A stretch of 64,000 nucleotides of DNA from Blastochloris viridis. Its GTDB lineage: Bacteria > Pseudomonadota > Alphaproteobacteria > Rhizobiales > Xanthobacteraceae. A program made the translations under genes and the position numbers. The notes below the pieces were generated by a model that was not told the origin of the DNA, did no database searches, and worked only from the letters and a program-made list of their open reading frames with translations. Of the stretch, positions 9,836 to 18,026 are shown piece by piece. Each line of letters begins with the position of its first letter. The stretch's first letter is position 1. The DNA lies in the NCBI RefSeq assembly GCF_001402875.1, contig NZ_CP012946.1, forward strand, positions 1,590,001-1,654,000, read 5' to 3'.

Positions 9836-10615
9836 ATGGCTGAACCGTCCGCTCCCCGCCCAGAACAGACCTCCAGCACCCCCGCCGCCGGCACCGGTGC
9901 GTCCGGCGCCATGACCGCGCGCGAGGCGCTCGCCGCCGGCGTCCGCATCGCGTTCGGCCCGCCGGTTCTGGTGCTAATGGCCTCGTTCATCGGCTTCGGC
10001 GGCCTTGCCGCCGACGCCGGCTGGCCGGTGGGTGCGGCGGTGCTGGCCACGCTCACGGTGTGGGCGATGCCGGGCCAGGTGGTGCTGCTCGGCGCGGTGG
10101 CGGCGGGCACATCGCCGCTGGCCGCGCTCGCTGCGGTGTCGCTGTCGGCGGTGCGGCTGCTGCCGATGGTGGTGTCGCTGATGCCGGTGTTGCGGTCGCC
10201 GCGCATGGCGCTCGGCACCCAGTTCTGGAGCGCCCATTTCGTGGCGCAGACGGTGTGGGTGGAATCGTTCCGCCACCTGCCGGAGCTACCGCGCGAGGCG
10301 CGGCCGAGCTTCTATCTCGGCATGGCCTACACGCTGATCGTGGCCTCGGCGCTGGCGACCGGGGCGGGCTATCTCCTCGCCGGCCGGCTGGCCGAGCCGC
10401 TGGTGATCGGCCTGGTGTTCCTGCCGCCGGTGTTCTTCCTGTTGTCGCTGGAGCGCACCGCCGCAAGCTTCGAGGACAAGCTCGCCTTCGGGTTCGGGCT
10501 GGTGCTGTGTCCGATCATGGTGGCGGTGGCGCCCGACCTCGATTTGATGCTGACCGGGGTGGTTGGCGGCGCCGCGGCGTTTGCGGCCGGGCTGTTGCGG
10601 GAGCGGTGGCGGTGA
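9836..10615 (+). CDS. azlC: AzlC-family branched-chain amino acid exporter, large subunit
   Basis: The 259-residue integral membrane protein has about 7-8 hydrophobic segments and the AzlC core (AAGVRIAFGPPVLVLMASFI, GFGGLAADAGW). AzlC with AzlD (BrnF/BrnE type) exports branched-chain amino acids. The start at 9836 is preceded by AAGGA and gives a normal length; an ATG at 9731 in the same frame lies within the clpA terminator. The stop overlaps the azlD start (GTGA), indicating translational coupling. Confidence 0.85.
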   Translation: MAEPSAPRPEQTSSTPAAGTGASGAMTAREALAAGVRIAFGPPVLVLMASFIGFGGLAADAGWPVGAAVLATLTVWAMPGQVVLLGAVAAGTSPLAALAAVSLSAVRLLPMVVSLMPVLRSPRMALGTQFWSAHFVAQTVWVESFRHLPELPREARPSFYLGMAYTLIVASALATGAGYLLAGRLAEPLVIGLVFLPPVFFLLSLERTAASFEDKLAFGFGLVLCPIMVAVAPDLDLMLTGVVGGAAAFAAGLLRERWR

Positions 10616-10944
10616 GCGAACTCGGGATCTACGCCATGGTGCTGGCCGCCGCTGCGGCAACCTATGTCTGGCGCTTCCTCGGCATCGCGGTGGCGAACCG
10701 CATCGACGACCGCAGCTTGGCGTTTCGCCTGGTGCGGGCGGTGGCGACGGCGCTGGTGGCCGGCCTTGCGGCGCGGCTGGTGCTGTTTCCGACCGGCGGG
10801 CTCGCCGCCACGCCGCTGGTGTTGCGGCTCGGCGCCACCGCGGCCGGCGCCGCCGCCTATGCCGCCACCGGCCGCTCGGTGACCATCGGCCTGATCGCGG
10901 CCGATGCGGTGATCATCGCCGGGGCGTGGTGGCTGCAGCTTTGA
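10612..10944 (+). CDS. azlD: AzlD-family branched-chain amino acid exporter, small subunit
   Basis: This 110-residue protein has three to four membrane segments. It begins with a GTG that overlaps the azlC stop by 4 bp. The ATYVWRFLGIAVANRI segment and the small hydrophobic make-up match AzlD, the partner of AzlC in branched-chain amino acid export. A perfect hairpin follows 6 bp after the stop. Confidence 0.82.
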   Translation: MSELGIYAMVLAAAAATYVWRFLGIAVANRIDDRSLAFRLVRAVATALVAGLAARLVLFPTGGLAATPLVLRLGATAAGAAAYAATGRSVTIGLIAADAVIIAGAWWLQL

Positions 10945-10950
10945 TCACAA

Positions 10951-10987
10951 TTTGAATCCGTACCTTCACGCAAGTGCCGGATTCAAA
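10951..10987. terminator. Bidirectional terminator between azlD and the HIT gene
   Basis: Perfect 10-bp inverted repeat TTTGAATCCG (10951-10960) and CGGATTCAAA (10978-10987) with a 17-nt loop, placed between two convergent genes. The T/A-rich arm ends serve either strand. Confidence 0.65.
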
Positions 10988-10999
10988 AAGTGAAACAGG

Positions 11000-11425
11000 T
11001 CACTGGTCCAGTGCGGCCGCCAGCTTGTCGGCGTGCTGTTTCAGCACCGCCATGTCTTCCTTGACCGAAGCCGGCGGCTTCATCGCCACGCCGACGTGGC
11101 GGGGGATGATGTGGACGTGGAGATGGAACACCTCCTGGCCGCCCGCCGCCTCGCTGAACTGGGTGAGGGTGACGCCGTCGGCGGCGAATGCCGTCTTGGC
11201 GGCGATGGCGATCTTCTGCGCGGTGCGGATCACCTCGGCAAGGTCGTCGGGCTGGACGTCGAGCAGGTTGCGGGCCGGCGCCTTGGGAATGATCAAGGTG
11301 TGGCCGGGCGCCCGCGGCATGATGTCGAGGAAGGCGAAGGTCTTGGCGTCCTCATAGACCTTGAAGCAGGGGATTTCGCCCCGGAGAATTTTGGCGAAGA
11401 CGTTGTTGGGATCGTAGGCGGTCAT
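11000..11425 (-). CDS. HIT family nucleotide hydrolase/transferase
   Basis: This 141-residue Hint-type protein carries the histidine triad HLHVH at 101-105. HIT proteins hydrolyse nucleotide phosphoramidates or similar adducts. The N-terminal NVFAKILRGEIPCFKVYED is the standard Hint opening. The start at 11425 is preceded by GAGG; an upstream ATG at 11446 would add seven residues. It is a single gene facing azlD, with no pathway context. Confidence 0.9.
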   Translation of the reverse strand: MTAYDPNNVFAKILRGEIPCFKVYEDAKTFAFLDIMPRAPGHTLIIPKAPARNLLDVQPDDLAEVIRTAQKIAIAAKTAFAADGVTLTQFSEAAGGQEVFHLHVHIIPRHVGVAMKPPASVKEDMAVLKQHADKLAAALDQ

Positions 11426-11607
11426 GACGGGCCTCAAGGTCGGCAACGGGTGGCAACTCCCGCAGCGCTTCCGGAAAATCGCGCCCCGGCGTGAATCGGG
11501 CGAACGGACCTTTCCAGCTTAACGCATTTTCCCGGCAACGCCGGCGGCCGCCTTTGCCCGCCGCGCCTTCGTGGCACCGGCACCTGGCCGGCGTCCGCCG
11601 GGCGCAG

Positions 11608-11627
11608 AAAAAGGGCGAGCCGCCCTT
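11608..11627 (-). terminator. Rho-independent terminator of the 11681-12019 gene
   Basis: Read on the minus strand: a GGGCG stem, GCT loop, CGCCC stem and then TTTTT. It lies about 55 bp after the stop of the small secreted protein gene. Confidence 0.65.
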
Positions 11628-11680
11628 CGGCGGACCCGCCCAGCTGTTGTTCAGCGAACGCGCTGCCGTGGTGCCGTTCG

Positions 11681-12019
11681 TCAGCGCCACGCGCAGTAGC
11701 GGCGGCCATTGCGCCACCAGCACACCCGCCGCCGCGGACGGCGCCAGGGCGGCGGGCCGCCACGGCAGACCCGCTGACCCCACCGGTTGATCCAGCAGCG
11801 CCGGCCCCACTGCACGGTCTCGGTGGCGGCCTCGTCCGCCTCCGGCCGGAACAGCGCGTCATAGGCCGGTGTGGTGGGGATCTCCGGCGGAACCGGCAGC
11901 GCCGGCGCCGCGTCGGCCGCGCCGGTGGTGACGGCAAGCGAGCCGACGGCTCCGACCGCGATAAGGCCGAGCACGAAGGCACGGCGATGAAGCTCGGGAT
12001 TCGGTTGCGGATGTGCCAT
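11681..12019 (-). CDS. Small secreted Arg/Trp/Cys-rich protein
   Basis: The 112-residue protein begins with a signal peptide (HRRAFVLGLIAVGAVGSLAV, then a cleavage-like ADAAP). It ends in an unusual Arg/Trp/Cys-rich tail with two CW...C units: CWINRWGQRVC (about 75-85) and VCWWRNGRRYC (about 98-108). The cysteines probably pair in the periplasm. A strong AGGAGGAG lies before the ATG, so it is well translated. I do not recognise a function; small CWWRNG-type secreted proteins occur in many Rhizobiales. It is divergent from luxR. Confidence 0.7.
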   Translation of the reverse strand: MAHPQPNPELHRRAFVLGLIAVGAVGSLAVTTGAADAAPALPVPPEIPTTPAYDALFRPEADEAATETVQWGRRCWINRWGQRVCRGGPPPWRRPRRRVCWWRNGRRYCAWR

Positions 12020-12134
12020 GAGCCTCCTCCTAAAGGCAGCGTCAAATGCGCCTTAAGCGCAACGCTGCTCGCCTCGAATTGTTCAAGGCAATTGTGGCGG
12101 CCGATTGCAGCGCCAGAAATGCCAACAAAACCTT

Positions 12135-12155
12135 ACGTCATCGCGCCGATGACGT
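12135..12155. promoter_or_regulatory. Perfect 21-bp palindrome between the small secreted gene and luxR
   Basis: Arms ACGTCATCG and CGATGACGT are separated by CGC. It lies 116 bp upstream of the secreted-protein start and about 187 bp upstream of luxR, in a 322-bp divergent promoter region with no other gene. It is a likely operator for an unknown regulator. The 9-bp arms could also form a hairpin. Confidence 0.45.
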
Positions 12156-12341
12156 CGTCGGTGCAGCCGAGGCGTGGCGCGCTCCAAGGGCGCCGGCATG
12201 TGCGGCGCATCGTCCGTCGGCGTGTTTGGAGATGAATTTTTCTCCACACTTGGGTACGTCAGCAGATGCACCCCGACGCCGGCAGCAGCGGCGTCAAGGA
12301 GCGTGGCTTCGGTGGGATCGGCCGGACACCGGGAGGCAGCG

Positions 12342-13079
12342 ATGGCTTCGTTGGTTGATCACGCCAAGATCGCGTTTTCGGCGGTCGAGCGCCTCGAGAA
12401 GGCCGTTCACACCAACGATCTGATCAAGACGTTCCGGCTCTGTCTCGATCCATTCGGCTACAATGTCGTGCTCATTACCGGTCTGCCCGATCCGCCGGCC
12501 GATCCGCAGCCGTTTTTCCTGGTGAACAGCTGGCCGAACGGCTGGCACGACCGCTACCTGGAACGGGACTACTACCGCGACGATCCGGTGGCGGCGTTCG
12601 GCCGGGTGCGGATCGACCCGTTCACCTGGCACGACGCGCCGATCGACGATGAGCGTCAGCCGCGCGGCCGACTGATCATGGCCGAGGCCGCCGATATCGG
12701 CATGCGCGATGGCCTGGTGATCCCGATCGTGACCAGCCGCAGCCTGCATTCGTGCGTGTCGGTGGCCGGCGAGGCGCCGGAGCGGGACCCGGACGTTCAG
12801 CGCGCCATCCATCTGGTCGGCATGTTCGCCCATGCCCGCGCCGTCCAGCTCGCCAGCGAGCAGGCGCCGGTTCGCCGCCGGCTGTTGAGCGACCGCGAGC
12901 GCGAGGTGCTGCTGTGGGTGGCGGCGGGCAAGACCGCCTGGGAAATCTCCCGCATCCTCGGCATCGCCGAGCGGACGGTGATCTACCACGTCACCACCGC
13001 GGCGCGACGGCTGCAGGCGGTGTCGCGCACCCACGCCGTCGCCCGAGCCATCGCGCTCGGCGAGATCTCGATCCCATAG
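12342..13079 (+). CDS. LuxR family autoinducer-binding transcriptional regulator
   Basis: The 245-residue protein has an N-terminal autoinducer-binding domain (about 20-165, with NSWPNGWHDRYLERDYYRDD) and a C-terminal LuxR helix-turn-helix (LLSDREREVLLWVAAGKTAW, about 180-200, then SRILGIAERTVIYHVTTAAR). It is the presumed receptor for the signal made by the LuxI homologue 204 bp downstream. The ATG at 12342 is preceded by GGGAGG; the frame is open upstream to 12174 but that part is not conserved-looking. By resemblance of the synthase, the pair is BjaR/BjaI-like. Confidence 0.9.
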   Translation: MASLVDHAKIAFSAVERLEKAVHTNDLIKTFRLCLDPFGYNVVLITGLPDPPADPQPFFLVNSWPNGWHDRYLERDYYRDDPVAAFGRVRIDPFTWHDAPIDDERQPRGRLIMAEAADIGMRDGLVIPIVTSRSLHSCVSVAGEAPERDPDVQRAIHLVGMFAHARAVQLASEQAPVRRRLLSDREREVLLWVAAGKTAWEISRILGIAERTVIYHVTTAARRLQAVSRTHAVARAIALGEISIP

Positions 13080-13205
13080 TTCCGTTTCCCGCGGATGGGC
13101 TCCTCGGAGTTTCGAAATCTGTCGCGGGAGTCGGCAAGGGCCGCAGTCGCGGCGCCGGCCGGGTTGGCTGTGCGGGGTGGCCGTTGGTTTTACGGCATTT
13201 TACCG

Positions 13206-13218
13206 CTGGTTGATCCAG
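13206..13218. promoter_or_regulatory. Weak candidate lux-type dyad upstream of luxI
   Basis: CTGG-N5-CCAG lies 66 bp upstream of the luxI start, a plausible place for a LuxR-type operator. The arms are only 4 bp, so this is a low-confidence guess. The rest of the luxR-luxI gap shows nothing stronger. Confidence 0.2.
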
Positions 13219-13283
13219 TAACAACTTACAGGTGACGACGAGAATCTCTGCCCCTAGGGTGAATTAATCCAGGGGAGGCAGAG

Positions 13284-13916
13284 TTGATCCACGTCGTTCA
13301 CCGCATGAACCGTCACCTATACAAAAATGAACTGATGGAACATTTCCATCTTCGCTATGATATTTACGTCAGAGATCGGAAATGGATGGACCTCGATCGT
13401 CCGGTTCCGTTGGAGATCGACCAGTTCGACACGCTCGATGCGTTCTATCTTCTGTCGCTTGATGGTAGTCGACTGGTCGGCGGCTCGCGGCTGATCCCGT
13501 CGACCCGGCCGCACCTGCTCGGCGACGTCTTTCCCGACCTCGCCCTGCGCGGGGTGCCGCGTCAGCCGGACGTGTTCGAATGGACGCGCATTTTCGTCGC
13601 CAAGGCGCACCGCGGCGGCGACAGCCGGGCGCTGGGCGAAATCCTGTGCGGCATCTGCGAATTCTCGCTGGAGGAGGGCATCTCCGCCATCACCGCGGTC
13701 GCCGAGATGTGGTGGACGCCGCGCCTTCTGGAGATGGGCTGGAAGGTCGAGCCGCTCGGCCTGCCCCGACTGATCGAGGGCGAGCCGTGCAACGCATTCC
13801 GGTTCGCGATGGACGAGGAGGTGCTGGACAGCACCCGGCGCTATTTCGGCGTCGATGCGCCGGTGCTGCTGCGGCGCGCGCCGGAACTGGTCGCGGCCGA
13901 GGTGGCGCGGGTGTGA
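13284..13916 (+). CDS. Acyl-homoserine-lactone synthase, BjaI/RpaI-like
   Basis: This 210-residue LuxI-family enzyme makes an acyl-homoserine lactone from S-adenosylmethionine. Key residues are visible: R24, W34, D46, D49, R69, E99 and R102. The usual Phe at 28 is Tyr. The sequence (MIHVVHRMNRHLYKNELMEH..., DVFPDLA, EMWWTPRLLEMG, PLGLPRLIE) resembles Bradyrhizobium BjaI and Rhodopseudomonas RpaI, which use branched or aryl acyl-CoA. An unusual HSL is therefore possible, by inference. The start is TTG, supported by GGGGAGG. It lies 204 bp downstream of luxR. Confidence 0.88.
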   Translation: MIHVVHRMNRHLYKNELMEHFHLRYDIYVRDRKWMDLDRPVPLEIDQFDTLDAFYLLSLDGSRLVGGSRLIPSTRPHLLGDVFPDLALRGVPRQPDVFEWTRIFVAKAHRGGDSRALGEILCGICEFSLEEGISAITAVAEMWWTPRLLEMGWKVEPLGLPRLIEGEPCNAFRFAMDEEVLDSTRRYFGVDAPVLLRRAPELVAAEVARV

Positions 13917-13956
13917 CTGCAACCTGGTTCGACGGCCTGACCGGCCGGATTTCGCC

Positions 13957-15240
13957 TCACAGGTCGCCGTCCTCGGGCTGGCCCTTGCGAAACGGCGCGC
14001 TCGCCAGCAGGTCGCGGCCCATCTCGGCGACATAGGCCCGCTCGCGGGCGAGGTAGTTGGCGACGCCGCGGCGCAAGCCGGGGTCGAGGATCAGGTGGGC
14101 TGAATAGGTCGGCACCGGCAGGTAGCCGCGCGCCAGCTTGTGCTCGCCCTGGGCGCCGGCCTCGACCCGGTCGAGGCCGCGCTCGATGGCGGCGTCGAGC
14201 GCCTGATAGTAGCAAAGCTCGAAATGCAGGAACGGGTGGTGCTCGGTCGCGCCCCAGTGGCGGCCATAGAGGGTGTCGGAGCCGACGAAATTGAGCGCGC
14301 CGGCGATCCAGCGGCCGGCGCGCCGCGCCATCGCCAGCACGATCTTGTCGGCCATCCGCTCCGACACCAGCGAGAAGAAATCCCGCGTCAGATAGGGCCG
14401 GCCCCATTTGCGCGAGCCGGTGTCGATGTAGCAGGCGAAGAAGGCGTCCCACACCGCTTCGGTCAGGTCGGGGCCGGTGAGGCGGTGGATCTCGATGCCG
14501 GCGGCAAGCGCCTCGCGACGCTCGCGGCGGATCGCCTTGCGCTTGCGGGCGGCGAGGTCGTCGAGGAAGGCGTCGAACGTGCCGTAGCCACGGTTCAGCC
14601 ACTGGAACTGGCGGTCGGTGCGCGTCAGCCAGCCCTCAGTGCCGAGCTCGGTCCATTCGCGCCCGGTCGGGAAGGTGACGTGAACCGAGGACGCGCCGGT
14701 CTGCTGCGCCAGTTCGGCGAGGCCGGCGGCGAGCAGGCGGCGCACCGCCGGCGCGTCATGGCCGGGCCGCACCAGCAGGCGCGGGCCGGTGCATGGCGTG
14801 AACGGCACCGCAACCTGGAGCTTGGGATAGTAGCGGCCGCCGGCGGCCGCGTAGGCGTCGGCCCAGCCCTGATCGAACACGTATTCGCCGCGCGAATGTC
14901 CCTTGAGGTAGGCCGGGACGGCGCCGACGATGGTGCCGCCGCCGTCCTTGGCGATCAGATGGAGCCCGGCCCAGCCGGTGCCGGCGACCGCGGAGCCCGA
15001 CTGCTCCAGCGCCGACAGAAATTCGTGCGAAACGAAGGGGTTGTCCGCGGTCTGCTCATAGGCCGGGAAAAGCTCGTCATCGGCGGGTACCGAGCCCGCG
15101 GCCGCCGCCCCGGCTGTCACCGCGGGGCGGGCGCAGGCATTCCACGCATCGCGCGCGATGTCGCGGAAGCTCCCGACCACGTCGAGGCTGAGGTCGTGCG
15201 GGGTGGGATCGAACATGGCGACGATGGCGGACACCGTCAC
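13957..15240 (-). CDS. GNAT-superfamily acetyltransferase-like protein (DUF482/FemAB-related)
   Basis: The 427-residue protein matches the family often labelled peptidogalycan biosynthesis or GNAT N-acetyltransferase. Typical blocks are NPFVSHEFLSALEQSG, VPAYLKGHSRGEYVFDQGWA, YYPKLQVAVPFTPCTGPRLL and, near the end, LARGYLPVPTYSAHLI. It has no signal peptide. The start could also be the ATG at 15216. The next gene on this strand, the phosphodiesterase-ridA pair, begins upstream after 142 bp. The substrate is unknown. Confidence 0.8.
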   Translation of the reverse strand: MTVSAIVAMFDPTPHDLSLDVVGSFRDIARDAWNACARPAVTAGAAAAGSVPADDELFPAYEQTADNPFVSHEFLSALEQSGSAVAGTGWAGLHLIAKDGGGTIVGAVPAYLKGHSRGEYVFDQGWADAYAAAGGRYYPKLQVAVPFTPCTGPRLLVRPGHDAPAVRRLLAAGLAELAQQTGASSVHVTFPTGREWTELGTEGWLTRTDRQFQWLNRGYGTFDAFLDDLAARKRKAIRRERREALAAGIEIHRLTGPDLTEAVWDAFFACYIDTGSRKWGRPYLTRDFFSLVSERMADKIVLAMARRAGRWIAGALNFVGSDTLYGRHWGATEHHPFLHFELCYYQALDAAIERGLDRVEAGAQGEHKLARGYLPVPTYSAHLILDPGLRRGVANYLARERAYVAEMGRDLLASAPFRKGQPEDGDL

Positions 15241-15382
15241 GTTACGCCGCAGGTCGCGGCCGGATCAGTTTTCATGCGGCGTCCCGACCATCGCGTCGTG
15301 ACGCCGGCCGTGATGTCGCCGCACACCATACATGCGGCGAGGTTATCGACTCAACCGCCCCATGCGTCGGCATCCGGCGCCG

Positions 15383-16129
15383 TTACGGCCGAAGCCCCTC
15401 GAAAATGATCTGGTCCGCCCACCGCCGCGCCCTCGCGCGGTCGGCGTTGGTCCGCACCGTCCAGGTCAGCAGCGGCAGGCCGAGCCCGTGCCGCGCCAGC
15501 CAGGTCGCCGCGCTCGGCAGGTCGCGGATGCCGAACGCCACGAACTGGGCGCGGGAAGAGGGCAGATGGAGCAGGTTGCCGAGGCGCTGCTTCTGCCAGC
15601 GCGTGAGCCCGGTCCACTCCGCATCGTCATAGTGGCGCTCGGCGGTGATGCCGCGCACCACGTCCGGCGCCAACCGGCGCAACGCGGCGACGAGGTCCGG
15701 GTCGAACGACATCATGGCGAGCGGGCCGGCATAGCCTGCCGCCACCTCGGCGGCGCGCACGGCGAGGCGCAGATCGCCGTCGAACCGGCTTTTCAGCTCG
15801 ACGATCAACGGCACCCGCCCCGCCACCAGCGCCAAGAGATCGCAGAACCGCAGCATGGCGTCGCCGGTGGCGCGGAACCGCACCGCTTGCAGTTCGCGGG
15901 CGGAGAGGGCGGCAAGCGGGCCGGTGGCCTCGGTCAGGCGGTCCAAGGTGTCGTCGTGGAACACCATCGCCTCGCCGTCGGCCGAGCGCTCAAGGTCGAC
16001 CTCGATGGCGTAGCCGGCGGCGATCGCCGCGGCGCAGGACGAGCGTGTGTTCTCGACGACCCCGGCGGCGGGATCGTGCAGCCCGCGGTGGGCGATCGGC
16101 CGCGCCGTCAGCCAGCCCGGCGCCATCAT
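15383..16129 (-). CDS. Glycerophosphodiester phosphodiesterase
   Basis: The 248-residue GDPD TIM-barrel enzyme hydrolyses glycerophosphodiesters to glycerol-3-phosphate and an alcohol. The catalytic start PIAHRGLHD, the metal ligands in AIEVDLERSADGEAMVFHDD and the following TLDRLTEATG are all seen. There is no signal peptide, so it is cytoplasmic (UgpQ-like). Its ATG overlaps the ridA stop (ATGA), so the two are translationally coupled. Confidence 0.9.
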   Translation of the reverse strand: MMAPGWLTARPIAHRGLHDPAAGVVENTRSSCAAAIAAGYAIEVDLERSADGEAMVFHDDTLDRLTEATGPLAALSARELQAVRFRATGDAMLRFCDLLALVAGRVPLIVELKSRFDGDLRLAVRAAEVAAGYAGPLAMMSFDPDLVAALRRLAPDVVRGITAERHYDDAEWTGLTRWQKQRLGNLLHLPSSRAQFVAFGIRDLPSAATWLARHGLGLPLLTWTVRTNADRARARRWADQIIFEGLRP

Positions 16130-16590
16130 TCGACCTCGAACAGGCCCTCGACTTCGATCAAGGCGCCCAGCGGCAGCTCGGCGACGCCGACGGTGGAGCG
16201 GGCATGGCGGCCGCGCTCGCCGAACACCGCGACCATCAAATCGGAGGCGCCGTTCATCACCTTGGCCAGGTCGGGGTAGATCGGGCCGCTGTTGATGAAG
16301 CCGCCGAGCCGCACCACCCGCACCACGCGGTCGAGGTCGGAGACGGCGGCCTTGACCTGGGCGAGCACGTTGAGCGCGGCGAACCTCGCCGCCTGCTGAC
16401 CGGTGCCGAGGTCGAAATCGGCGATCTTGCCCTTGTGCGACAGCGTGCCGTCCTGGGCGAAGCAGAGCTGGCCCGACACCGTCAGCAGCGCGCCAGTCCG
16501 CACGAACGGCACGTAGGTCGCCACCGGCGCGGCCGGGGCAGGGAGGACAAGCCCGAGTTCGGCGAGCTTCTGTTCGGCGGTTCCGGCCAT
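16126..16590 (-). CDS. RidA family protein
   Basis: The 154-residue YjgF/YER057c/UK114 protein belongs to the family that deaminates reactive enamine/imine intermediates and forms trimers. Visible blocks are VRTGALLTVSGQLCFAQDG, AALNVLAQVKAAVSDLDRVV, RLGGFINSGPIYPDLAKVMN and AELPLGALIEVEGLFEV. The canonical Arg in the RNPGDF segment is not obvious (NSGPIYPD), so catalytic class is uncertain. The start at 16590 is preceded by AAGGA. It is the first gene of a two-gene operon with the phosphodiesterase. Confidence 0.85.
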   Translation of the reverse strand: MAGTAEQKLAELGLVLPAPAAPVATYVPFVRTGALLTVSGQLCFAQDGTLSHKGKIADFDLGTGQQAARFAALNVLAQVKAAVSDLDRVVRVVRLGGFINSGPIYPDLAKVMNGASDLMVAVFGERGRHARSTVGVAELPLGALIEVEGLFEVE

Positions 16591-16730
16591 TGCTAGGGGT
16601 CCTTCAAGGGTGCAGGCGGTCAGGGTTGCGCCAGTGTGGACGCAGCCGGAGGTGCCGCACAAGGCGGGGTAGCGTTGTGGCGGCTGCGCGTGGCCAGTAT
16701 GGTGCCCGGCGTGGGGCTAGGATCGGGTTC

Positions 16731-17567
16731 ATGAACGTCACATCGCTCGCCGCGGCCGTCGGCCTCGTCGTCGGGTCTATCGCTCTCGCCGCCACCCCAG
16801 CCGTCGCCGACGAGCCGCCGGCGTTCGTGCCGCACCGCGCGGTCTACGATCTCGACCTCGACGGGCCGATCACCAAGTCGCAGGTCCGCGCCGCGCGCGG
16901 CCGCATCGTTTACGAGTTCTCCGGCAATGCCTGCGAGGGCTGGGCGATGTCGTTGCGTCAGGTGGTACAGATCGAGGGCGCTGACGAGCGGTCGAACGTG
17001 TCCGACACCCTGGCCACCAGCTGGGAAGACGCCGCAGCAAAGACCTTCCGGTTTGCCAACCAAAGCTCGGTCGACCGCGCGTCGCAGGATGTCAGCGAGG
17101 GCCGCGCCGAACGCGGCGCCGACGGCCGCGTCACCGTCAAGATTGCCAAGCCGGCGGACGGCGAGGCGGCGCTGGGCGCCGGCGTGGTGTTTCCGACCGA
17201 GCACATGCGGCGCCTGGTCGAGGCGGCGCGCAAAGGTGAGCGCATCGTCTCCGCCAAGGTGTTCGACGGCACCGAGTCCGGCCACAAGGTCTATGACACC
17301 ATGAGCGTGGTCGGCCGCCCGATCGAGCCGGGCACCGGCGCGCTGGAGGCGGCGGCGCAGCGGCCGGAACTCGCCGGCCTGCAGCGCTGGCCGGTGACCG
17401 TCAGCTATTTCGACGCGGCCTCCGACTCGCAGACGCCGCTCTACACGCTGGGCTTCGAGCTGTTCGAGAACGGCATCAGCCGCAACCTCACGCTCGACTA
17501 TGGCGACTTCCGCCTCCGCGGCGAGATGGCGACGCTCGAACTCCTCGCCCCGATGCCGTGCCCGTGA
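16731..17567 (+). CDS. eipB: Cell envelope integrity protein EipB (DUF1849 family)
   Basis: The 278-residue periplasmic protein has a signal peptide (cleavage near AVADEPP, about 27). EipB is a beta-spiral protein needed for envelope integrity in Brucella. Two cysteines, C68 (NACEGW) and C277 (MPCP), sit where the family has its conserved disulfide. Other family blocks are VPHRAVYDLDL, LATSWEDAAAKTFRFANQSS and SYFDAASDSQTPLYTLGFEL. The start at 16731 gives the signal peptide at the very N-terminus. It is a single gene, divergent from ridA. Confidence 0.88.
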   Translation: MNVTSLAAAVGLVVGSIALAATPAVADEPPAFVPHRAVYDLDLDGPITKSQVRAARGRIVYEFSGNACEGWAMSLRQVVQIEGADERSNVSDTLATSWEDAAAKTFRFANQSSVDRASQDVSEGRAERGADGRVTVKIAKPADGEAALGAGVVFPTEHMRRLVEAARKGERIVSAKVFDGTESGHKVYDTMSVVGRPIEPGTGALEAAAQRPELAGLQRWPVTVSYFDAASDSQTPLYTLGFELFENGISRNLTLDYGDFRLRGEMATLELLAPMPCP

Positions 17568-17864
17568 GGCGCCGGAGCATGTTCCGCGATAGCTGAGATC
17601 GGGACGCGACGTTCCTTTTTCGGAATTCCGACATCAGAGCCGAAGGGCGGTCGTCCGCACGTTTCGACGCGACTGACCCGCCCTGGGTTTGCCGGCGACT
17701 GTATTGGTCGTGTCCCATCCGGTGGTGTAGCTCGGCGGTCACGAAGCCGATCGCAGGCGTGCCCATGATGGCGCCGTAGCGGGCGGGCGGCTTCGCGAGG
17801 GTGGCCATCGGCAGTTTCTCGGTAGGGTCTGGTTGCGACACCAACCTGAACCTGAGGACCACCG

Positions 17865-17995
17865 ATGACCGACGAGATGTTGAACCTTGGCGCGCTCGTG
17901 GAGAAGACCCCCGACGCCGATGTGTTGCGGGAGATGATCGGCTTTGCCGCCGTGCAACTGATGGAGCCGCAGGTCGGCGGGCTGACCGGCCGGCT
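17865..17995 (+). pseudogene. IS256-family transposase remnant (N-terminal ~43 codons)
   Basis: The frame begins [20 protein letters not shown] and runs to [12 protein letters not shown], the standard N-terminus of IS256-family transposases in alphaproteobacteria. It then turns into unrelated sequence. The catalytic DDE part is absent. The upstream 150-200 bp may also belong to the old element. No inverted repeats are recognised. This explains most of the 459-bp gap 17568-18026. Confidence 0.7.
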
Positions 17996-18026
17996 TTCGG
18001 ATCAGGCGTTCCTTGTCAGCCTCGCT

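Noticed and set aside
6772..10218. A very long minus-strand open frame opposite clpS-clpA and azlC
   Set aside because: It is antisense to strongly conserved ClpA; its His/Leu/Arg/Gly-rich composition is a GC-rich frame shadow.
13241..13277. CCCCTAGGG ... CCAGGGG as a lux box upstream of luxI
   Set aside because: The dyad is imperfect with few matching positions, and it overlaps the ribosome binding site.
17488..17862. A minus-strand frame of about 124 residues after eipB
   Set aside because: Overlaps the end of eipB and old IS256 sequence; no recognisable family.
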